From Palsa-504 sp963819785 (GTDB lineage Bacteria > Actinomycetota > Actinomycetes > Streptosporangiales > Streptosporangiaceae): a DNA stretch of 64,000 nucleotides. Shown here in pieces: positions 1 to 7,545 of this stretch; within the stretch, counting starts at the first letter, position 1; every line of letters starts with the position of its first letter. The translations under genes and the position numbers were made by a program. The stretch covers positions 744,001-808,000 of the forward strand of contig CAWFXW010000026.1 in NCBI GenBank assembly GCA_963819785.1. Reading direction: 5' to 3'. The notes beneath the pieces are model-generated. The model saw only the letters and a list, made by a program, of their open reading frames with translations, was not told the DNA's origin and did not search any database.

Positions 1-1
1 G

Positions 2-337
2 GGTACTCCCCTGCCGCTGGCCCCAACCCGGCGGCTGGTGGTGAGCGGGTTCCACCGGTACGTCCGCAACCCGATCTACCTGGGATCGCTGCTGATCTTC
101 GCAGGCGAGGCGCTGCTGTTCGGATCGCTTCGCCTGCTGGTATACACGGCAGCCGGATGGGCGGGGGCGGCGGTGTTCGTGCGGTGGTACGAGGAGCCCG
201 CCCTGACGCGCAGGTTCGGGGCCGAGTACGAGGCGTACCGGCGCGCGGTGCCGGCCTGGCGGCCTCGCCTGCATCCCTGGCGGCCGGCGGGCGGGACTGG
301 CGGCGCGGCTGGCGGGCCCGTGGCGGGGCCGGGCTAG
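2..337 (+). CDS. Isoprenylcysteine carboxyl methyltransferase family protein, 5' end missing
   Basis: The frame is open from the first complete codon at base 2, so the gene starts upstream of the window and only about 111 C-terminal residues are visible. The piece contains the family signature H-R-Y-V-R-N-P-x-Y-L-G, a hydrophobic stretch (LLIFAGEALLFGSLRLLVY), then a second hydrophobic stretch, and near the end E-x-x-L-x-x-x-F-G-x-E-Y-x-x-Y. This is the usual C-terminal half of ICMT/PEMT-type integral membrane methyltransferases, which use SAM. The substrate cannot be told. The last 20 residues are a Gly/Ala/Pro tail. Its stop overlaps the stop of the convergent MBL gene by 4 bp. Confidence 0.8.
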   Translation, partial: GTPLPLAPTRRLVVSGFHRYVRNPIYLGSLLIFAGEALLFGSLRLLVYTAAGWAGAAVFVRWYEEPALTRRFGAEYEAYRRAVPAWRPRLHPWRPAGGTGGAAGGPVAGPG

Positions 338-1119
338 GGCAGGGCCAGGGTGACGGGACGGGCGCGGGGCGGGACGACGACGGTGGCGGAGCCGCCGGAG
401 CGGTGGGCCAGGCTGGTGAAGTGGCCGGGGTCGCCGGTGTTGCCTTCGATGGCGTCGTAGTGCATGGGGATGACGTAGGAGGGGCCGACCTGGGCGCAGA
501 GCCAGGCGGCTTCGGTCTCGTTCATGTTGCCGACGATGCCGGCCGACTCGCGCATGTGGTCGCGGCCGTTGATGGGCAGCATGAGCACGTCGGGGGCCAG
601 CGCGGCCAGGGCGGTGGGCAGCTCGGGGTAGACCAGGCCGTCGCCGGCGTGATAGATGCGGATCCCGCCGATCTCCACCACGTAGCCGAGGAACCGGACC
701 GGGTCGCCCGCCGGAGCGAACTCGTAGACCACGGGCTGGTCGCCGCCGATCCCGTGCAGGGACGGCACCGGGTGCACGGTTACGTCCGCGTCGCGCAGTT
801 CCGCCCCGGGTTCGGCGCCCTTGAGGCGGTCCTGGCTGATGCCGGCGCTGGCCGCGATCTCGGCCACGGGCGCGGGGACCACGATCGTGGCCTGCGCGTT
901 GACCGCGCAGAACTCGCGCAGGAACGGCAGGTCCAGGTGGTCTACGTGCTCGTGGGTGCACAGCACGAGGGTGACGTCGGCGAAGTCCGGTGCCGAGGCC
1001 GGCGGCGGGTAACGCCGGTCGGGGCGGTCGGACAGGAAGGGGTCGATCAAGACCCGGCTCTGTCCGGCCGCGAGGCGAAAGCCCGACTGGCCGTACCAGG
1101 TGACAGATACAGAATCCAT
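334..1119 (-). CDS. MBL-fold metal-dependent hydrolase (UlaG-like)
   Basis: A 261-residue metallo-beta-lactamase-fold protein. The zinc motif H-x-H-x-D-H is present as THEHVDHLD near residue 55, followed by further ligands in HAGDGLVY and PMHYDAI. The early segment VTWYGQSGFRL and LIDPF is typical of the lactamase_B_2 / UlaG-like branch, which hydrolyses lactones or phosphodiesters; the substrate here is unknown. I chose the ATG at 1119 (MDSVSVTW) because the 25 extra residues of the longer frame look non-coding and homologues begin at this point. It lies downstream of the phosphatase gene on the same strand with a 148-bp gap containing a palindrome, so it may have its own promoter. Confidence 0.85.
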   Translation of the reverse strand: MDSVSVTWYGQSGFRLAAGQSRVLIDPFLSDRPDRRYPPPASAPDFADVTLVLCTHEHVDHLDLPFLREFCAVNAQATIVVPAPVAEIAASAGISQDRLKGAEPGAELRDADVTVHPVPSLHGIGGDQPVVYEFAPAGDPVRFLGYVVEIGGIRIYHAGDGLVYPELPTALAALAPDVLMLPINGRDHMRESAGIVGNMNETEAAWLCAQVGPSYVIPMHYDAIEGNTGDPGHFTSLAHRSGGSATVVVPPRARPVTLALP

Positions 1120-1209
1120 GGCCCGTTCCGTATAGAAATGATCTGACCGTGGCGGGCTCGGGCCCGCGCGATGGGCATGAAACCCGCCCTTCACTACCCT
1201 CTAGCGTAG

Positions 1210-1225
1210 TGAAACCCCGGTTTCA
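1210..1225. promoter_or_regulatory. Perfect 16-bp palindrome upstream of the MBL gene
   Basis: TGAAACC-CC-GGTTTCA is a perfect inverted repeat with a 2-base centre. It sits about 90 bp before the MBL-hydrolase start and about 40 bp after the phosphatase stop. With so short a loop it suits an operator better than a hairpin terminator, but either is possible. No regulator is identified. Confidence 0.4.
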
Positions 1226-1267
1226 TCACCTCGGGTGGCTTAGCGGGTGGCATGGCGGGCGGGTGGC

Positions 1268-1918
1268 TTAGCGGTCGTCGCTGAGGACTGGCTCGGGGAG
1301 AGTGCCGGCGTTGTGCTCCTGCAGGCGCCAGCGGCCGTAGCGGACGCCGAGCACCGACCAGGAGCAGTTGGACAGCGGGCCGAGCACGCCGGACAGCTCG
1401 TCGGGCATGCCCAGCAGGCGCGACATGCCCAGGCGCAGCGCGGCGCCGTGGCTGACCACCACGGCCAGGCCGTCGCGGCCGCTGTTGTCATGGGCGCTGC
1501 CCTGCTCGGCGACGGTCGCGGCGGCCCGGTGCAGCGCGGCGGCGACCCGGTTGGCGACCATGGCGGCCGGCTCGCCGTCCGGCGGCGTCCAGGTCGCGTG
1601 CGCCTGCGGGTACCGCTCGCGGATCTCGGTGTCAGTCAGGCCCTCCCAGCAGCCGCCGTGCCGTTCCCGCAGGTCCTTGTCGAGCGTCACCTCCAGCCCG
1701 GTCAGCCGGGCGAGCGGCGCGGCGGTGCCGGACGCGCGGGCCAGGTCGGAGGAGACGATCAGGTCAGGACGGAGCGCGGCGAGCAGGCGCGCGGCCCGCT
1801 CCGCCTGGGCCTCGCCGGTTTCATCGAGCGGGATGTCGCTCTGCCCCTGGAAGCGGCGCTCGGCGTTCCACCTCGTCTGCCCGTGCCGCCACAGGACCAG
1901 CCGGACCCGGTCGCTCAG
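1268..1918 (-). CDS. Histidine phosphatase family protein (phosphoglycerate-mutase-like)
   Basis: 216 residues with the RHG catalytic motif (VLWRHGQTRWN) at the N-terminus, the acid Glu region (LRERHGGCWEGL) and the second catalytic histidine in VVVSHGAALR, so the phosphohistidine mechanism looks intact. In actinobacteria this family commonly follows rsfS and is annotated as a broad-specificity phosphatase or glucosyl-3-phosphoglycerate phosphatase-like; the substrate is unknown. The reading frame has no ATG/GTG/TTG near the conserved start. A CTG at 1918 lies 5 nt after a GGAGG and overlaps the rsfS stop, so I take CTG as the start. The in-frame ATG far upstream would lie inside rsfS and is rejected. 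Confidence 0.8.
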   Translation of the reverse strand: MSDRVRLVLWRHGQTRWNAERRFQGQSDIPLDETGEAQAERAARLLAALRPDLIVSSDLARASGTAAPLARLTGLEVTLDKDLRERHGGCWEGLTDTEIRERYPQAHATWTPPDGEPAAMVANRVAAALHRAAATVAEQGSAHDNSGRDGLAVVVSHGAALRLGMSRLLGMPDELSGVLGPLSNCSWSVLGVRYGRWRLQEHNAGTLPEPVLSDDR

Positions 1919-2298
1919 GAGGTCCTCCCGGGATTTACGACCAGCTCGGGCAGCGGGATCTGGGGACAGTCCTTCCAGATCCGCTCGAGCGCGTAATAGG
2001 TGCGTTCCTCGGAATGCTGCACGTGGACTACGACCTCGAGGTAGTCGAGCAGTACCCAGCGGCCCTCGCGCTCGCCCTCGCGGCGGATCAGCTGTGCGCC
2101 GGCCTGGCGCATGCGGAGCTCGATCTCGTCGACGATGGACCGGACCTGCCGGTCGTTCGACGCCGAGCACAGCACGAAGGCGTCGGTGATCACGAGCTGC
2201 TCGCTCACGTCGTAGGCGATTATGCCGTCGGCAAGCTTGTCCGCGGCCGCCAGTGCGGCGGTTTCCACAAGCTCGACGGCCCTCGGTGTGGCAGTCAC
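1915..2298 (-). CDS. rsfS: Ribosome silencing factor RsfS (YbeB/iojap)
   Basis: 127 residues, full length for the family. RsfS binds ribosomal protein L14 (uL14) on the 50S subunit and blocks subunit joining under starvation. Family features visible are AAADKLADGIIAYDVSEQLVITDAFVLCSASNDRQV and the later WVLLDYLEVVVHV core with the final ERIWKDCP. It follows nadD on the same strand (61-bp gap) and overlaps the start of the phosphatase gene, as in many actinobacteria, so nadD-rsfS-phosphatase is probably one operon. Confidence 0.93.
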   Translation of the reverse strand: MTATPRAVELVETAALAAADKLADGIIAYDVSEQLVITDAFVLCSASNDRQVRSIVDEIELRMRQAGAQLIRREGEREGRWVLLDYLEVVVHVQHSEERTYYALERIWKDCPQIPLPELVVNPGRTS

Positions 2299-2359
2299 GA
2301 GTGCTTGTCGGCCTCCCTCGGTCGGTTCGCGTTCCTTATTAGCGTCTCACAGCGCGCTG

Positions 2360-2950
2360 TCATTTTGCCTTCGCGTATAGCTCGCGCTTGGCGATGTACT
2401 GCACGACCCCGTCCGGCACCAGGTACCAGACCGGCTCGCCCGCCTCGACCCGGGCACGGCACTCGGTGGACGAGATGGCCAGCGCCGGGATCTCGACCAG
2501 GCTGACCTTGCCGTCGGGCAGACCCGCCCCCGACAGCCGGTGGCCCGGACGGGTACAGCCTACGAAATGCGCGAGAGTGAAAAGCTCATCCGCGTCGTGC
2601 CAGGTCAAGATCTCGGCCAGCGCGTCGGCGCCGGTGATGAAGAACAGCTCGTCGTCGGGGCCGTTCTTGCCGTGGATTTCGCGCAGCGTGTCGATGGTGT
2701 AGGTGGGCCCAGGGCGGTCGATGTCGACCCGGCTGACGCTGAACCGAGGGTTGGACGCGGTGGCGATCACCGTCATCAGATAGCGGTCCTCGGCGGGCGA
2801 GACCTGGCGGTTTTCCTTCTGGTAGGGCTGCCCGGTGGGGACGAAGATGACCTCGTTGAGCGCGAAGATGTGCGCCACCTCGCTGGCGGCAACCAGGTGT
2901 CCGTGGTGGATGGGATCGAACGTTCCGCCCATGACACCGATCCGTCGCAT
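2360..2950 (-). CDS. nadD: Nicotinate-nucleotide adenylyltransferase
   Basis: 196 residues. NadD transfers AMP from ATP to nicotinate mononucleotide to make deamido-NAD, a late step of NAD synthesis. The nucleotidyltransferase signature GGTFDPIHHGHL is at residues 9-20, and ISSTECR near residue 163 matches the second conserved I-S-S-T-x-x-R motif. Length is normal. It starts 63 bp from the divergent M48 protease gene, so the two share a promoter region, and it heads the nadD-rsfS-phosphatase run. Confidence 0.95.
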   Translation of the reverse strand: MRRIGVMGGTFDPIHHGHLVAASEVAHIFALNEVIFVPTGQPYQKENRQVSPAEDRYLMTVIATASNPRFSVSRVDIDRPGPTYTIDTLREIHGKNGPDDELFFITGADALAEILTWHDADELFTLAHFVGCTRPGHRLSGAGLPDGKVSLVEIPALAISSTECRARVEAGEPVWYLVPDGVVQYIAKRELYAKAK

Positions 2951-3001
2951 GACCCCGTATGGTACCGGCTCGTGTCGGATCCATCTGGTCGGTCACAGGG
3001 C

Positions 3002-3007
3002 TATGAT
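3002..3007 (+). promoter_or_regulatory. -10 element of a probably leaderless promoter for the M48 protease
   Basis: TATGAT ends 6 nt before the ATG at 3014, which places the predicted transcription start at or next to the start codon. No Shine-Dalgarno precedes the ATG. No clear -35 is seen. This is the common layout for leaderless mRNAs in actinobacteria. Confidence 0.5.
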
Positions 3008-3013
3008 CGAGAT

Positions 3014-4048
3014 ATGACTTCAGTGCCAGATCGCGCGCGGGTCCGGCTCACCGGCATCTCATCCCGCGCCTATGAGCATCCCGCAGACCGCTCGGCGCTG
3101 GTCGCGCTGCGCAAGCTGACCGGTTTCGACGTACTGCTGCGCAAGCTGTTCGGCCTGTTCAACGAGCGGGCCTTCCGGCTGACGTACCTGGCGAGCGCCG
3201 TGCGTGCCTCCGAGCGGCAGTTCCCGCACGTGTACGAGCTGGTCAGGGACGGCTCCTACATCCTGGACCTGCCCGACGTACCCGAGGTGTACGTGAGCCA
3301 GGACCCGACCGTGAACGCGATGGCGCTCGGCCGGGACAAGCCGTTCATCGTCATCACCACCGGCATGATCAACCTGTACGACCCCGAGGAACTGCGCTGG
3401 GTGATCGGGCACGAGCTCGGCCACATCCTGTCCGGGCACGCGGTGTACCGGACCATGCTGCTGATCCTGCTCCGGCTGGCGGCGCGGGCCGCGTTCCTGC
3501 CGCTCGCGCTGGCCCTCACGGCGATCATCTGGGGTCTGGAGGAGTGGTTCCGCAAGTCCGAGCTGTCCTGCGACCGGGCCGGGCTGCTGGCCGGACAGGA
3601 CCTGGACGCGGCTCGCCGCGCGCTGATGAAGCTGGCCGGCGGCGCGTACCTGTCCGAGCTGAACCCCGACGCGTTCCGCGAGCAGGCGCACGAGTACGAC
3701 GCGGTGCCGGACCTGCGGGACAGCATCTTGAAGATCATGCAGCTGCAGGGGAACACGCACCCGTTCGCGGTGGTGCGGTTCGCCGAGCTCGACTACTGGG
3801 CCACGCACGGCGAGTACGAGCGGATCCTGGGCGGCGACTACCCGCACCGGGACACCGACGCCAACGCCTCGGTGGGCGAGGAGATCAGGAACGCCGCCAA
3901 GTCGTATCAGGAGTCGTGGAGCCGGTCTCAGGACCCGCTGGTCGGCATCTTCCGCGGCGTCGCGGAGAGCGCCGCGCGGGCGGGCGGCGGCCTGTTCGAC
4001 CGGATGACCAACCGTGGCGGCGGTAACAGCGGGGACGACGACAACTAG
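3014..4048 (+). CDS. M48 family metallopeptidase, membrane-associated
   Basis: 344 residues. The zinc-binding motif H-E-x-x-H is present as HELGHILSGH around residue 137, and the third ligand lies in ELSCDRAGLL about 50 residues later, separated by a hydrophobic segment (LLILLRLAARAAFLPLALALTAIIW) that is probably membrane-inserted. These are hallmarks of HtpX/Ste24-like M48 peptidases, here the shorter actinobacterial type. The C-terminal 100 residues are hydrophilic and end in a Gly/Asp-rich tail. The start at 3014 is preferred over the longer open frame because the upstream part overlaps nadD and lacks coding character. It is convergent with proB. Confidence 0.85.
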   Translation: MTSVPDRARVRLTGISSRAYEHPADRSALVALRKLTGFDVLLRKLFGLFNERAFRLTYLASAVRASERQFPHVYELVRDGSYILDLPDVPEVYVSQDPTVNAMALGRDKPFIVITTGMINLYDPEELRWVIGHELGHILSGHAVYRTMLLILLRLAARAAFLPLALALTAIIWGLEEWFRKSELSCDRAGLLAGQDLDAARRALMKLAGGAYLSELNPDAFREQAHEYDAVPDLRDSILKIMQLQGNTHPFAVVRFAELDYWATHGEYERILGGDYPHRDTDANASVGEEIRNAAKSYQESWSRSQDPLVGIFRGVAESAARAGGGLFDRMTNRGGGNSGDDDN

Positions 4049-4107
4049 CCGGGTTTGATTTCGCCCTCGTCACCTGGGGTCTTTTGCTCCGGGTGGCGGG
4101 GGCGTTT

Positions 4108-5259
4108 TCATGGTGCGGGAAAGAGGATCACGAGGTCGTCGCGGTGCACTACTTCTCGTTCGTATTCGGGGCCTAGCTTGCTGGCCAGCCACCTCGTGGA
4201 GCGGCCCATCAGGCCGGGGATCTCGGCGGCGTCGTAGTTGACCAGGCCGCGCGCGATGACCAGGTTGTTCTCGTCGCGGAGGTTCACCGGGTCGCCCGCG
4301 TCGAAGGTGCCCTCGACGCCGGTGATGCCGGCCGGCAGCAGGCTGGCGTGGCGTTTGACCACCGCCTCGACGGCGCCCTGGTCGAGGTTCAGGCTGCCGC
4401 GGGCCACCGCCGCGTGCTTGAGCCACAGCAGCCTGGTCGCGGGGCGGCGGCCGTGGGCCGCGAAGTAGGTGCCGACTGGGTTGCCGGCCAGGGCCGTCGT
4501 CGCGCTGGCCGCGTCGGCCACCACGGTGGGGATGCCGGCCGCGGAAGCGATCAGGGCCGCCTCCACCTTGGTCGCCATGCCGCCGATGCCCGTCGCTCCG
4601 GCGCGGCCGAGGCGGACGCCTTCAAGGTCGGCCTGGCCGCGTACCTCGGCGATCAGCTGGGCCGCGCCGCGGCGCGGGTCGCCGTCGTACAGGCCGTCCA
4701 CGTCGGAGAGCAGGACGAGCGCCGTGGCCCGCGTGACGTGGGCGACGAGCGCGGCCAGCCGGTCGTTGTCGCCGAACCTGATCTCGTCGGTGGCCACCGT
4801 GTCGTTCTCGTTGACCACCGGCAGGACACCGAGCTCAAGCAGCCGGTCCAGGGTGCGCTGGGCGTTGCGGTAGTGGGTCCGGCGCATCAGGTCGTCCGCG
4901 CTGAGCAGGACCTGGCCGGTGCGGATGCCGTGCCGGGCGAAGGCCGCGGTGTACCGAGCGATGAGCAGGCCCTGGCCGACGCTGGCCGCGGCCTGCTGGG
5001 TAGCCAGGTCGTTGGGGCGCCGGGTCAGGCCCAGGGGGACCAGGCCGGATGCGATGGCCCCGGAGGAAACCAGCACGACCTGCCTGCCTTCGGCGTGGCG
5101 GGAGGCCAGGGCGGCGGCCAGGGCCGTGATCCGGTCGTCGTCGATCTCGCCGGCCGCGGTGGTGAGCGAGGAGGAGCCGATCTTGACCACCACGCGGGCC
5201 GCGGTGGCGATGTCCTGGCGCGGGCCGGCCGTTGTGTCCCTTTCGGGGACGGCGGTCAC
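4108..5259 (-). CDS. proB: Glutamate 5-kinase
   Basis: 383 residues. ProB phosphorylates L-glutamate to glutamyl 5-phosphate, the first step of proline synthesis. The amino-acid-kinase domain starts at VVVKIGSSSLT (about residue 24), with LVSSGAIASG, VNENDTVATDE and LLSDVDGLY following. A PUA domain occupies roughly residues 285-375, giving the normal full-length ProB architecture. The start codon overlaps the obgE stop by 4 bp (ATGA type), so the gene is translationally coupled to obgE. proA is not seen next to it. Confidence 0.95.
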   Translation of the reverse strand: MTAVPERDTTAGPRQDIATAARVVVKIGSSSLTTAAGEIDDDRITALAAALASRHAEGRQVVLVSSGAIASGLVPLGLTRRPNDLATQQAAASVGQGLLIARYTAAFARHGIRTGQVLLSADDLMRRTHYRNAQRTLDRLLELGVLPVVNENDTVATDEIRFGDNDRLAALVAHVTRATALVLLSDVDGLYDGDPRRGAAQLIAEVRGQADLEGVRLGRAGATGIGGMATKVEAALIASAAGIPTVVADAASATTALAGNPVGTYFAAHGRRPATRLLWLKHAAVARGSLNLDQGAVEAVVKRHASLLPAGITGVEGTFDAGDPVNLRDENNLVIARGLVNYDAAEIPGLMGRSTRWLASKLGPEYEREVVHRDDLVILFPAP

Positions 5260-6641
5260 GGGGAGAGCCGGGAGTCGGTGCCGCGCGGGCCGCGATGCGG
5301 CCGGGCACCGCTGCTCATCGGAACGCCGGGTTCCCAGTCGAAGACGACCGCGTTGTCCGGCTCGCCGATCAGGACCTCGGCGCCTGGCTCGGCGCCCGCG
5401 TCGGCGAGCGCCTCCTCCACGCCCAGGCGGGCCAGCCGGTCGGCCAGGTAGCCGATCGCCTCGTCGTTGCTGAAGTCGGTCTGCTGGACCCAGCGCCGCG
5501 GCTTCTCGCCGCGGATCAGGAACGAGTCCTCGCCGAGGCGGATGACCTCAAAGCCAGGCTCGTCGACGCGCTTGACCGCCACCTTGACCCGGACGTGCTC
5601 GGCGGGCTGTTCGGCCGGACGGGCGGCGCGGTCCGCGGCGACCAGCGCGGCCATGGCGAAGCCGAGCGGGCGCAGGCCCTCGCCGGTGGCGGCGGAGATC
5701 TTGAACACCTGGTAGCCGCGTTGTTCGAGATCCGGCTTGACCTGATCGGCGCGTTCTCGGGCGGCCGGGACGTCGATCTTGTTCAGGACGATGAGCCGCG
5801 GCCTGGTGATGAGGTCGACACCGGTCGCCTCGCCGTAGGCGGTCAGCTCGTGCTCGATCGCGGCCAGGTCGGCGACGGGGCTGCGGCCGGGTTCCTCGGT
5901 GGCGCAGTCGAGCACATGGACCAACATGGAACACCGCTCCACGTGGCGGAGGAAGTCGTGGCCCAGGCCCTTGCCCTGGCTGGCGCCCGGGATCAGCCCG
6001 GGCACATCGGCCACGACGAACTGGACGTCGCCGGCCTCTACCACGCCCAGGTTGGGGATCAAGGTGGTGAACGGGTAGTCGGCGATCTTGGGCCGGGCCG
6101 CGGACATGGCCGCGATGATCGAGGACTTGCCGGCGTTGGGGAAGCCGACCAGCCCGACGTCGGCGATCGTCTTCAGCTCGAGGATGAGGTCAAGGTGCTG
6201 GCCCGGCTCGCCCTTGAGCGCGAAACCCGGCGCCTTGCGCCGTGTGCTCGCCAGGGCCGCGTTGCCGAGGCCGCCCCGGCCGCCGGCCGCGGCCACGAAC
6301 TGGGTGCCGACGCCGACCAGGTTGGCGAGCACCTCGCCGTCCGCGGTCTTGACCTCGGTGCCGTTCGGCACGGGGATGATCAGATCCGGGCCGTTGGCGC
6401 CGGTCCGGTTGGAGCCCTCCCCCTGCCGGCCGTTGCCGGCCTTGCGTACCGGGCGGCGGTGGAAGTCGAGCAGTGTGGCCGAGCTCGCGTCAACCTGGAG
6501 GATCACGTCGCCGCCGCGGCCGCCGTTGCCGCCGTCGGGGCCGCCGAGCGGCTTGAACTTCTCCCGGTGGATCGAGGCGCAGCCGTTTCCGCCGTGGCCC
6601 GCCTCTACTCGCAGCGTGACCCGGTTGGCGAACTCCGCCAC
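5256..6641 (-). CDS. obgE: Obg family GTPase
   Basis: 461 residues. Obg is a ribosome-associated GTPase needed for 50S maturation and linked to stress and growth control. Visible in order: the glycine-rich Obg fold (residues 1-158, with GGNGGRGGDV and GRGGLGNAAL), the G domain with Walker A GFPNAGKSS, the G3 region DVPGLIPGAS and NKID at G4, and the C-terminal OCT domain (roughly 355-440). It is encoded downstream of rplU-rpmA behind a hairpin and overlaps proB by 4 bp. The last 25 residues are a variable tail. Confidence 0.96.
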   Translation of the reverse strand: MAEFANRVTLRVEAGHGGNGCASIHREKFKPLGGPDGGNGGRGGDVILQVDASSATLLDFHRRPVRKAGNGRQGEGSNRTGANGPDLIIPVPNGTEVKTADGEVLANLVGVGTQFVAAAGGRGGLGNAALASTRRKAPGFALKGEPGQHLDLILELKTIADVGLVGFPNAGKSSIIAAMSAARPKIADYPFTTLIPNLGVVEAGDVQFVVADVPGLIPGASQGKGLGHDFLRHVERCSMLVHVLDCATEEPGRSPVADLAAIEHELTAYGEATGVDLITRPRLIVLNKIDVPAARERADQVKPDLEQRGYQVFKISAATGEGLRPLGFAMAALVAADRAARPAEQPAEHVRVKVAVKRVDEPGFEVIRLGEDSFLIRGEKPRRWVQQTDFSNDEAIGYLADRLARLGVEEALADAGAEPGAEVLIGEPDNAVVFDWEPGVPMSSGARPHRGPRGTDSRLSP

Positions 6642-6690
6642 TGTCGTTCCCTCGTTCTCTTCTCTGTTTGCATGGAAGTCTTGGCATGGG

Positions 6691-6721
6691 AAAGGCGGGC
6701 CAGGTTGCCCGGCCCGCCTTT
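6691..6721 (-). terminator. Hairpin after rpmA
   Basis: An 11-bp perfect stem (AAAGGCGGGCC / GGCCCGCCTTT) with a 9-base loop lies between the rpmA stop and the obgE start, all on the minus strand. It ends in TTT on either strand, so it is a likely rho-independent or attenuating terminator that lowers read-through from the ribosomal protein genes into obgE. Confidence 0.7.
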
Positions 6722-6745
6722 GTGGTTCTGCTGGTCCCGGCGAGC

Positions 6746-7018
6746 CTACGCCGGCGGCTCGGCGGTCTGCGCCGGGACGATGCTCACGGCCCGGCGGCCG
6801 CGGACCTTGCCGAACTCCACCGTCCCGCCGACCAGGGCGAACAGCGTGTCGTCGCCGCCGCGTCCCACACCATGACCGGGGTGGAAGTGCGTACCGCGCT
6901 GGCGGACGATGATCTCGCCCGCGTTCACCAGCTGGCCGCCGTAGCGCTTGACGCCGAGGCGCTGGGCCTTCGAGTCACGGCCGTTGCGGCTGGATGACGC
7001 GCCCTTCTTGTGTGCCAT
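6746..7018 (-). CDS. rpmA: 50S ribosomal protein L27
   Basis: 90 residues, starting MAHKKGASSSRNGRDS, which is the diagnostic bL27 N-terminus reaching toward the peptidyl-transferase centre. KRYGGQLVNAGEIIVRQRGT and HPGHGVGRGGDDTLFA follow. There is no N-terminal cleavable extension of the Firmicute type. The start at 7018 lies 1 base after the rplU stop, so the two are cotranscribed. The longer open frame upstream of this ATG belongs to rplU sequence. Confidence 0.97.
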   Translation of the reverse strand: MAHKKGASSSRNGRDSKAQRLGVKRYGGQLVNAGEIIVRQRGTHFHPGHGVGRGGDDTLFALVGGTVEFGKVRGRRAVSIVPAQTAEPPA

Positions 7019-7019
7019 C

Positions 7020-7493
7020 TCAGTCCTCCTCCGCCTTGGCGCTGCTGCTCTTCGCGGCACCGGCCTTCGCGCTGCTGGCCTTCGTCGTGCTGGCCTTGGC
7101 GCTGCTCGCCTTGGCGGTGCTCGCCTTAGCGGTGCTTGCCTTAGCGGTGCTTGCCTTAGCGGGGCTGGCCTTGGCGCTCTTGACGTCGGTGCCGATTCCG
7201 GTGATCCGCACCTGGGTGTACCGCTGCCGGTGGCCGAGGCGGCGCCGGTAGCCGGTCTTGTTCCGGTACTGGATCATGTTGATCTTGGGGCCTGCCGCGT
7301 CACCGACGATATCCGCCGTGACCTGGTAGCGGCCGACCTCGGCGGGGTCGCTGATCACGCGGTCACCGTCAACGACCAGCAGGGCGGTCAGGGTGATACT
7401 CGACCCGGCCTTGCCGTCCAGCTTGTCGACGGTGACGACGTCATCCAGCGCGACCTTTTCCTGCCTGCCGCCGCAGCGCACAATCGCGTACAC
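7020..7493 (-). CDS. rplU: 50S ribosomal protein L21 with long Ala/Lys/Ser repeat tail
   Basis: 157 residues from a GTG start at 7493 (VYAIVRCGGRQEKVALDD), the exact conserved bL21 start, preceded by an AGAGAG-like ribosome site. Residues 1-103 are ordinary bL21 (YRNKTGYRRRLGHRQ near the end). The remaining ~54 residues are a low-complexity tail made of repeated K-A-S-T-A and K-A-S-S-A units, like the KAS/AKP tails of mycobacterial nucleoid proteins. Typical L21 is about 103 residues, so the tail is an addition, positively charged and probably disordered. An ATG 75 nt upstream is out of register with homologues. Confidence 0.95.
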   Translation of the reverse strand: MYAIVRCGGRQEKVALDDVVTVDKLDGKAGSSITLTALLVVDGDRVISDPAEVGRYQVTADIVGDAAGPKINMIQYRNKTGYRRRLGHRQRYTQVRITGIGTDVKSAKASPAKASTAKASTAKASTAKASSAKASTTKASSAKAGAAKSSSAKAEED

Positions 7494-7545
7494 CCGAGAA
7501 CTCTCTTTCGTTGCGCTTTCCTTGCGTGCCCCGGCGCGCCGGTGG

